DNA of 54,741 nucleotides, from assembly GCA_022778545.1 (NCBI GenBank), contig JALFDW010000045.1, forward strand, positions 1 to 54,741. The letters run 5' to 3'. The notes beneath the pieces were generated by a model. The model did no database searches, was not told where the DNA came from, and worked only from the letters and a program-made list of their open reading frames with translations. Below are positions 48,990 to 54,741 of this stretch, in pieces (the first letter of the stretch is position 1; each line of letters begins with the position of its first letter). A program made the position numbers and the translations under genes. The stretch is from a bacterium (lineage in GTDB: Bacteria; Bacillota; Clostridia; Christensenellales; CAG-138).

Positions 48990-49325
48990 AAACTCTCCTT
49001 TCATTTTCATGGGCTGAGCAGCTCCACTCATCCCTTTTACCAGTCCCTTCCATATCCTCATTTTCCAATAAGGTCAAATTCCCATGACAGAATTTTCAGA
49101 TTTATCGGCAATAAACCTTATAATTAATTTTAGCAGGAATTTACGCAACGAATCATAAACATATTATGAATTTCTTTGCTTATTCAATATAAACGCGGCG
49201 CAGGAGCTCGCCCACGCCGCGCTTTGCTTTTATTGTGATATTGTCCAACATCCATTTGTCGAGCTCATAGCCTCCAATGCTGCCACAGCGCCAGGCTCAA
49301 GCAGTCTGAACAACGGACTTGTGCT
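48990..49325. other. Intergenic region between lipoprotein gene and rpoD
   Basis: 336 bases, AT-rich (49080-49190 especially), with no credible ORF. It holds the rpoD terminator at about 49194-49221 and must contain the lipoprotein gene's promoter, but no good -35/-10 pair was found. Nothing else was recognised. Confidence 0.6.
49194..49221 (-). terminator. Terminator of rpoD-dnaG operon
   Basis: CGCGGCG (49194-49200) pairs with CGCCGCG (49215-49221) around a 14-base loop; the minus strand continues TTTATATT. Confidence 0.6.
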
Positions 49326-50405
49326 TTACTCCAGAAAATCCTTCAGCTTCTTGCTGCGCGAAGGATGCCTGAGCTTGCGCAGCGCCTTCGCTTCGATCTG
49401 GCGGATGCGCTCACGCGTAACATTAAACTCTTTGCCGACCTCTTCCAGCGTGCGCGCCTTGCCGTCATCCAGGCCAAAGCGCAGGCGAAGCACCTTTTCC
49501 TCACGTGGGGTGAGCGTGTCGAGCACCTCCATGAGCTGCTCCTTGAGCAGCGTGAACGCAGCGACTTCCGCCGGCGCGGGCGCATCGTCATCCGGGATGA
49601 AATCGCCAAGGTGGCTGTCCTCTTCCTCACCGATCGGCGTTTCGAGCGAAACCGGCTCCTGCGCAACCTTGATGATCTCCCGCACCTTTTCTTCGGAAAT
49701 GCCCATTTCTGCGGCGATCTCCTCCGGCCGCGGCTCACGGCCGTATTCCTGCAAAAGCTGACGGTTTACGCGGATGAGCTTGTTGATGGTTTCCACCATA
49801 TGCACCGGGATGCGGATGGTGCGCGCCTGATCCGCGATCGCGCGCGTGATGGCCTGGCGGATCCACCAGGTCGCATACGTCGAAAACTTGTAGCCCTTGC
49901 GGTAATCGAATTTTTCAACGGCTTTGATGAGGCCGAGGTTTCCTTCCTGGATGAGGTCAAGGAAGAGCATGCCGCGCCCCACATAGCGCTTTGCAACGGA
50001 GACAACAAGGCGCAGGTTTGCTTCCGCAAGCTGGCGCTTCGCCTCCTGATCCCCATCCGCCATGCGCTTTGCGATCTCGATCTCCTCGTTCGCGCTGAGG
50101 AGCGGCACTTTGCCGATCTCTTTCAGATACATGCGCACAGGGTCATCGATCGCAACGCCTTCCGTGCCGGAAACACCTGCATCGATCTCCGCGAGATCCT
50201 CTGAGATGTCCTCCGCAACCTCGATCTCTTCCACCACATCGATATTGAGCGTTTCAAACCGGTCATACAGCCGCTCGATCTGCTCCGAGTTGAGTTCCAA
50301 CTCGGACAGGGTGTCCATCACTTCCTGATAGGTCAGGACGCCCTTCGCCTTGCCGCGTTCGATCAGTTCTTCAACTTTATTCATGCGAGGCTTATTCTCT
50401 TCCAA
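49326..50405 (-). CDS. rpoD: Housekeeping sigma factor SigA
   Basis: 359-residue primary sigma factor. Region 1.2 to 2 with [68 protein letters not shown]; region 3 [29 protein letters not shown]; region 4.2 [23 protein letters not shown]. Short N-terminus as in Firmicutes. Start is TTG at 50403-50405, nine bases after AAGGAG. Located 33 bases after dnaG, the classic dnaG-rpoD order. Confidence 0.97.
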   Translation of the reverse strand: MEENKPRMNKVEELIERGKAKGVLTYQEVMDTLSELELNSEQIERLYDRFETLNIDVVEEIEVAEDISEDLAEIDAGVSGTEGVAIDDPVRMYLKEIGKVPLLSANEEIEIAKRMADGDQEAKRQLAEANLRLVVSVAKRYVGRGMLFLDLIQEGNLGLIKAVEKFDYRKGYKFSTYATWWIRQAITRAIADQARTIRIPVHMVETINKLIRVNRQLLQEYGREPRPEEIAAEMGISEEKVREIIKVAQEPVSLETPIGEEEDSHLGDFIPDDDAPAPAEVAAFTLLKEQLMEVLDTLTPREEKVLRLRFGLDDGKARTLEEVGKEFNVTRERIRQIEAKALRKLRHPSRSKKLKDFLE

Positions 50406-50438
50406 CGCTTCCCACTCCTTACTGTTGCTAATCTTGGT

Positions 50439-52211
50439 CTATTTAAACTCTTTGAGTTTTTTCATCAGTTCCGCGTGCTCACGCAGGAGCGCCGCGCGGT
50501 CTCCCTCGCCCGCGTTCATTTTTTCCGCAAGCTGCTTCAGGCGCTCGTTCAGGCGTTTGTAGCGCAGCTTTGCGACGCAGTCGTCGATCACCGCAGTGAC
50601 CTCCCCTTCCAACGGGGGCGCCGCCATCGCCTGCGCAGCGGCCTCCGCCTGTTTTTCCGGGAGTTCCGCCAGGAGGCGCGCCATGTCCGGCGTTTCTTCC
50701 GCAAGGTAGGCCACAAGCAGCGCGTCCGCATATCCTGCGAAGCCTTCCTCCGCAAAGGTGACCTCCGCCTCCGCCATCCGCTCCGCCGCATATGCCGCAT
50801 TTTTGCAGGAGGTCTGCATGCAGGCAAGCAGCGTCTGCTCGATTCGATCGGGTTCGGTATCTTTCGCCTCGCGAATTTTATTCCTAGTATTCCGTTTTTT
50901 GGCAGGGTTATTCGCTTCCTGCTGCTTTGCAAGGCCGCACTGTGCCTGCACCGCTGCAAGCGAAAGCCCTGAATTGCGGGCAATAACAGGCGCATACCGT
51001 TCACGCTCCACAGGCTGAAGCCCGCCCACGAACGCGCAGGCGCGTTTGGCATATCCTTCCCGCCCATCCGCCGTGCCAAGGTCGAACTGCGTCGCAATAT
51101 GCTGAAGCTTGAAGCCATTGAGCGTGTTCGCATCGTCCTTCAACTTCAAAAACGCATCCTTCCCGTTTTTGCGGACAAAATCGTCCGGATCCATGCCGCC
51201 GGGGATCGTGATGACCTTCACATCGATCCCTTCCGCAGCAAGGATGTCGAGGCCACGCAGCGTGGCGTTCTGCCCCGCCGAATCGCCGTCATAGGAGATG
51301 TATACGCGTTCAACATAGCGTTTCATCAGCCGCGCCTGCTGCTGGGTCAGTGCCGTGCCGAGCGAAGCCACAGCGTTGTCGATCCCGGCCGCAAAGAGGC
51401 TGATGACATCCATGTAGCCCTCCACCATCACAAGGTCCGCAGGGTGCTTTCCCTTCTGCATGTTGAGCGCATACAGGTTGCTTCGCTTGTTGTAGATGGG
51501 CGTATCACCGGTGTTGATATACTTGGGCTGCTCGTCCTTTTTCATCGTGCGCGCGCCGAAGCCGATCACCCGGCCGCTCGTTGCGATGATCGGGAAGATC
51601 ACGCGGTTGCGGTACGCATCATAGCAGCCGTCCTTCCGCTTGCCGCGGATCGCAAGCCCCGCGTCGATCAGTTCCTGCTTGGAATATCCTTTGCCGGTGA
51701 GGTAGTTGGTCAGCCCATCCCAGGTCTCAAGCGCAAAGCCAAGGCCAAAGCGCGTAGCAAGCTTGCCGTCCACGCCGCGCTTTGCAAGATATGCCTGCGC
51801 CGTTTTTCCTTCCGGCGAAAGCAGCTGCCTGTGGTAAAACAGTGCGGCCTCCTTACAGGCGGCATACAGGCGCTCCTTATATGCGCGTTCCCGGCGGAGG
51901 CGGTCGTCATCGACCTCATCCGGAAGTTCCATCCCCGCGCGCTGCGCAAGGAACTTCACCGCATCAACAAAGGAAAGGCGTTCGATCTCGCGGGCGAACT
52001 GGATCGCGCCCCCGCCCGCATGGCAGCCAAAGCAATAGTACATCTGCTTGTCCGGCTGCACGGAAAAAGAAGGGGTTTTCTCGTTGTGGAATGGGCAGCA
52101 GCCCCAAAGCCGGCCGCTCTTCTGCGAAAGCGGCACATATTCGGAAACGAGCGAAACGATATCCGTCTTTTGAAGGAGCTCGTCCATCCATGCTTCAGGG
52201 AACATCGGCAC
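50439..52211 (-). CDS. dnaG: DNA primase
   Basis: 590 residues. N-terminal zinc-binding domain CPFHNEKTPSFSV with CFGCHAGG (about 38-66), RNA polymerase core with VIGFGARTM, and the Toprim motifs VEGYMDVISL and YDGDSAGQ. The C-terminal helicase-binding domain is present but poorly conserved. Makes RNA primers at the fork. The start is GTG at 52209-52211, nine bases after GGAG; ATG two codons later is an alternative. Confidence 0.96.
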   Translation of the reverse strand: MPMFPEAWMDELLQKTDIVSLVSEYVPLSQKSGRLWGCCPFHNEKTPSFSVQPDKQMYYCFGCHAGGGAIQFAREIERLSFVDAVKFLAQRAGMELPDEVDDDRLRRERAYKERLYAACKEAALFYHRQLLSPEGKTAQAYLAKRGVDGKLATRFGLGFALETWDGLTNYLTGKGYSKQELIDAGLAIRGKRKDGCYDAYRNRVIFPIIATSGRVIGFGARTMKKDEQPKYINTGDTPIYNKRSNLYALNMQKGKHPADLVMVEGYMDVISLFAAGIDNAVASLGTALTQQQARLMKRYVERVYISYDGDSAGQNATLRGLDILAAEGIDVKVITIPGGMDPDDFVRKNGKDAFLKLKDDANTLNGFKLQHIATQFDLGTADGREGYAKRACAFVGGLQPVERERYAPVIARNSGLSLAAVQAQCGLAKQQEANNPAKKRNTRNKIREAKDTEPDRIEQTLLACMQTSCKNAAYAAERMAEAEVTFAEEGFAGYADALLVAYLAEETPDMARLLAELPEKQAEAAAQAMAAPPLEGEVTAVIDDCVAKLRYKRLNERLKQLAEKMNAGEGDRAALLREHAELMKKLKEFK

Positions 52212-52308
52212 ACGGGCTCACTCCTTTCCATCCTTTATCCGCCATTCTTCCGCACGCTCGTTATTCGCCGCAAAAACCGCAATTCCTGCATTCCTCTTAA
52301 AAATCAGG

Positions 52309-52322
52309 CGGCTTGCAGCCGT
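52309..52322 (-). terminator. Weak hairpin after dgt gene
   Basis: CGGCTGCAAGCCG on the minus strand, followed by CCTGATTTTTAAG. Short stem; also a copy of the element at 7290-7302. Confidence 0.4.
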
Positions 52323-52333
52323 TTACCCGAAAG

Positions 52334-53350
52334 CTACATCCATTCCTTCGGAACAAACTTCCTTTCATAATCGGTGATCGCATAGCGATCCGTCATGCAG
52401 GCGATGTAGTCCGCAGCCACGCGCTCCGCACCGTCTTGTGCAATGTGGCGCGTAAACTCTTCCGGCAGTTCATCCATATGCTGAAGATAATAGTGAAAAA
52501 GCTGCTCCACAACGTGCTTCGCTTTTCCTTCCTCCTGCTTGGCGTCGCTGTCGCGGTACACATGGTCAAACATAAATATGCGCAGGGCGTCAAATTCCTC
52601 GCCGACCCGTTCCGACATATGCACTTCCGGCTTGCCGTAGCTCTGCGTGATCACATCCGTGATCATTGTGTTGATGCGGTGCCCGTGAGAATTGCCGAGC
52701 ACGGCGACACAGCTCTGCGGCAGGTCCTCTTCCCGCAGCACCCCGGCGCGGATCGCGTCATCGATATCGTGGTTAATGTAGGCGATGCGGTCGGAAATGC
52801 TTACGACCGCGCCTTCCAACGTGCAGGGCTTTCCGCTTTTCTTATGGTTCACGATGCCATCCCGCACCTCAAAGGTCAGGTTCAGCCCTTTCCCATTCTC
52901 AAGTTTTTCCACGATGCGCAGGCTCTGCACGTTATGCTCAAACCCGCCTGGTACAAGGCGGTTCAGCACGCTTTCGCCAGCATGGCCAAAGGGCGTATGG
53001 CCCAGGTCATGCCCGAGCGCGATCGCTTCCGTCAGGTCTTCATTCAGCCGAAGCCCGCGCGCAATAGTCCGTGCGATCTGGCTGACCTCCAGCGTATGCG
53101 TAAGGCGCGTGCGGTAATGGTCCCCGACCGGGGAAAGAAAAACCTGCGTTTTGTGTTTCAGGCGCCGGAAGGATTTGCAGTGGATGATCCTGTCCCTGTC
53201 GCGCACAAACTCTGTGCGGATGGGGCATTTTTCCATGGGGTATTCCCGTCCGCGCGTGTTTTTTGAAAGCATTGCATAAGGGGAAAGCGTTTGCGCTTCC
53301 AGTTCTTCCGCATGCTCACGCAGGCTTTCCATCCGGAACAAATCTTCCAT
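52334..53350 (-). CDS. Deoxyguanosinetriphosphate triphosphohydrolase-like protein
   Basis: 338-residue HD-domain dNTPase. Metal ligands: RTRLTHTLEVSQIAR (H), ALGHDLGHTPFGHAGE (HD and H) and ISDRIAYINHDIDD (D). Length matches the bacterial dNTPase-like group upstream of dnaG in Firmicutes. It removes the triphosphate from dNTPs; the favoured base is not clear. Start ATG has GGAGG six bases upstream. The neighbour order dgt-dnaG-rpoD is conserved. Confidence 0.93.
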   Translation of the reverse strand: MEDLFRMESLREHAEELEAQTLSPYAMLSKNTRGREYPMEKCPIRTEFVRDRDRIIHCKSFRRLKHKTQVFLSPVGDHYRTRLTHTLEVSQIARTIARGLRLNEDLTEAIALGHDLGHTPFGHAGESVLNRLVPGGFEHNVQSLRIVEKLENGKGLNLTFEVRDGIVNHKKSGKPCTLEGAVVSISDRIAYINHDIDDAIRAGVLREEDLPQSCVAVLGNSHGHRINTMITDVITQSYGKPEVHMSERVGEEFDALRIFMFDHVYRDSDAKQEEGKAKHVVEQLFHYYLQHMDELPEEFTRHIAQDGAERVAADYIACMTDRYAITDYERKFVPKEWM

Positions 53351-53457
53351 ATAGCTCCTCCCATTCTTTCTTCATCTATTTTTCTGCATAAAGAAAAAAA
53401 CTCCTTTCCCAGTTTATGTCCAATTTGTGAAAAATCATTATAATACGGCATAAAAAT

Positions 53458-53481
53458 GCGGAGAACGTTCCAGTTCCCCGC
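53458..53481 (-). terminator. Terminator after the small zinc protein gene
   Basis: GCGGGGAAC-TGGAAC-GTTCTCCGC on the minus strand, followed by ATTTTTATG; the plus strand has TTTTTTT after the same stem. Confidence 0.75.
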
Positions 53482-53537
53482 TTTTTTTGAATCTTCCCCC
53501 CACATTTTTGCTGGCAATGCTGCAAAATTCAGGATCA

Positions 53538-53834
53538 TTAAATCATGTTTTCTTCCGTATTTTCCCCTTTGCCTTCAATAACAGCCCACCCAAATTCATC
53601 TTTAAAATCATGATAACATTCGGGACAAATCCAATATGACCCACTGCTGTTTTGGGGCGTTGTGCAGTATCCATCATGTAAGTCATCTTCGCTTATACCA
53701 AACTTGTCCCAGCAAAACTCACAATGCTCATGCTCCCATTTTGCCGAATAAGGTTGAAAATGCAAATGATACAGCTTCACATTCATAAGATAGCTTTCCT
53801 GCCCATTTCGACGCCAGTCGGTTTTATCTACCAT
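53538..53834 (-). CDS. Small zinc-ribbon protein, unknown function
   Basis: 98 residues. Cys pairs CEFCWDKF and CPECYHDF, with YCTT and WHEH-like HEHCEFC between them, suggest a zinc-binding fold. The pattern HCEFCW, then DDLHDGYCTT, then YWICPECYHDFKDEFGW, occurs in small orphan proteins of many Bacillus and Clostridium genomes, some near toxin-immunity loci. Start chosen at ATG 53832-53834, seven bases after AGGTGG. The gene is AT-rich next to its neighbours. Function unknown. Confidence 0.75.
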   Translation of the reverse strand: MVDKTDWRRNGQESYLMNVKLYHLHFQPYSAKWEHEHCEFCWDKFGISEDDLHDGYCTTPQNSSGSYWICPECYHDFKDEFGWAVIEGKGENTEENMI

Positions 53835-53872
53835 GTAGCACCCACCTTTCCCAAATATCTGCCATTGCATGG

Positions 53873-53902
53873 AGTCTACCATGAAAAAAAGTGCTCTGTC
53901 AA
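53873..53902 (-). promoter_or_regulatory. Promoter of the small zinc-ribbon gene
   Basis: TTGACA (53897-53902), 18-base spacer, TAGACT (53873-53878), minus strand. Confidence 0.65.
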
Positions 53903-53910
53903 CGCAACAA

Positions 53911-53944
53911 AAATCCGGCGCCGCTTTTGAGCGACGCCGGATTT
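53911..53944 (-). terminator. Terminator of pyruvate phosphate dikinase gene
   Basis: AAATCCGGCGTCGC pairs with GCGGCGCCGGATTT across a six-base loop (one G-T pair), followed by TTGTTG; 22 bases after the stop. Confidence 0.9.
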
Positions 53945-53966
53945 GTTACGCATTCTGCGCTTTTTC

Positions 53967-54741
53967 TTATTTGCTGTTGCGGATGTTCGCCTGTGCGGCC
54001 GCAAGGCGGGCGATCGGCACGCGGAACGGGCTGCAGGAGACATAGTCAAGACCCACATTGTGGCAGAACTCAACGGAAGCGGGATCGCCGCCGTGTTCGC
54101 CGCAGATGCCAAGGTGGATGTCCGGGCGGGTCGCACGGCCCAGCTCAGCAGCCATCTTCACGAGCTTGCCCACGCCAACCTGATCGAGCTTGGCGAACGG
54201 ATCGTTCTCGTAGATCTTCTTGTCGTAGTAAGCGCCGAGGAACTTGCCGGCGTCGTCACGGCTGAAACCGAACGTCATCTGAGTCAGATCGTTAGTACCG
54301 AAGCTGAAGAACTCCGCCTCTTTCGCAATCTCATCAGCCATAAGAGCCGCACGCGGAATCTCAATCATGGTGCCGACTTTATAGTGAAGCTCTGCGCCAG
54401 CCGCCTTGATAACCTCGTCAGCAGTTGCGGTAACAATACTCTTAACATATGCAAGCTCTTTTTCCTCGCCGACCAGCGGGATCATGATCTCCGGCTCGAT
54501 GCGGTACCACGGATACTCGTGGTTGACCTTGATGGCGGCGTTGATGACGGCAGTGGTCTGCATCTCGGCGATCTCCGGATAGGTGACGGCGAGACGGCAG
54601 CCGCGGTGACCCATCATCGGGTTGAACTCGTGCAGGGAGGCGATGACTTCCTTCAGCTCCTCGGTGGAGACGTTCAGCTCGGCAGCGATCTCTGCGATGT
54701 CCTCTTCCTTGGTGGGCAGGAACTCGTGCAGGGGCGGGTCG
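53967..54741 (-). CDS. ppdK: Pyruvate phosphate dikinase, C-terminal part (5' end beyond window)
   Basis: About 258 residues of the C-terminal pyruvate/PEP-binding domain. Visible features: PPLHEFLP at the window edge, [75 protein letters not shown] and the catalytic Cys in [15 protein letters not shown]. The ends match PPDK (about 880 residues in full). It interconverts pyruvate, ATP and phosphate with PEP, AMP and pyrophosphate, important in glycolysis of anaerobes. The start and the nucleotide-binding and His domains lie outside. Confidence 0.95.
   Translation of the reverse strand, partial: DPPLHEFLPTKEEDIAEIAAELNVSTEELKEVIASLHEFNPMMGHRGCRLAVTYPEIAEMQTTAVINAAIKVNHEYPWYRIEPEIMIPLVGEEKELAYVKSIVTATADEVIKAAGAELHYKVGTMIEIPRAALMADEIAKEAEFFSFGTNDLTQMTFGFSRDDAGKFLGAYYDKKIYENDPFAKLDQVGVGKLVKMAAELGRATRPDIHLGICGEHGGDPASVEFCHNVGLDYVSCSPFRVPIARLAAAQANIRNSK

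Overview
The window is chromosomal DNA of a spore-forming Firmicute, most likely a fairly GC-rich gut-type Clostridium relative. The evidence is the sporulation set (SigG, SpoIIID, YqfC, YqfD, a PdaB-like deacetylase, a SPOR-domain protein), SigA-type promoters (TTGACA/TATAAT), strong AGGAGG ribosome binding sites and a LexA box of the Bacillus/Clostridium type. Most genes lie on the minus strand. No tRNA, rRNA, insertion sequence, prophage or CRISPR array was seen; the only RNA gene recognised is RNase P RNA.

Layout. 1-3.3 kb (minus): sigG, yqfC, yqfD and the start of phoH. 3.4-6.2 kb (minus): the methionine importer operon metN-metI-metQ, preceded by a consensus promoter, a 35-codon Met-rich ORF and an intrinsic terminator; this looks like a leader-peptide attenuator. 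6.2-7.3 kb: a divergent AEC transporter. 7.3-10.6 kb: spoIIID, comF and recD2. 10.6-14.1 kb: a PdaB-like deacetylase, an SDR reductase, an odd acyl-carrier-like protein, a ComEC-like metallo-hydrolase and a broken GNAT gene. 14.1-17.1 kb: a GH2 glycosidase and MFS transporter operon. 17.2-20.1 kb: trmK, a Nif3 protein, a zinc-ribbon coiled-coil protein and rnpB. 20.1-23.6 kb: SPOR protein, two-component system and a UBA-like membrane protein. 23.8-28.2 kb: lipoprotein, nicotinate phosphoribosyltransferase, lgt, SOS-controlled dinB. 28.3-33.6 kb: the cell-shape cluster mreB, mreC, mreD and PBP2. 33.7-39.9 kb: a Maf-NUDIX fusion, a second NUDIX protein, an rRNA methyltransferase, infC-rpmI-rplT with its attenuated leader, an M14 peptidase and an alanyl-tRNA editing protein. 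40.1-43.5 kb: two tandem M3 oligoendopeptidases. 43.6-49 kb: PrsA foldase, pgsA, an orphan substrate-binding lipoprotein, a CD1247-type protein, efp and a propeller-like lipoprotein. 49.3-53.4 kb: rpoD, dnaG and a dGTPase. The end holds a small AT-rich zinc protein and the 3' part of pyruvate phosphate dikinase.

The most interesting signal is the metNIQ leader. A ribosome slowed at two AUG triplets in a 35-codon ORF could control a terminator located just before metN, so uptake of methionine would respond to charged Met-tRNA. Further points are a hairpin that sequesters the spoIIID ribosome binding site, an acyl-carrier-like protein with Thr in place of the prosthetic-group Ser, an AUA start for infC behind an L20-type leader, a Maf-NUDIX fusion, and a doubled palindromic operator before the GH2 operon. 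All calls are by eye from sequence; no searches or folding calculations were run.
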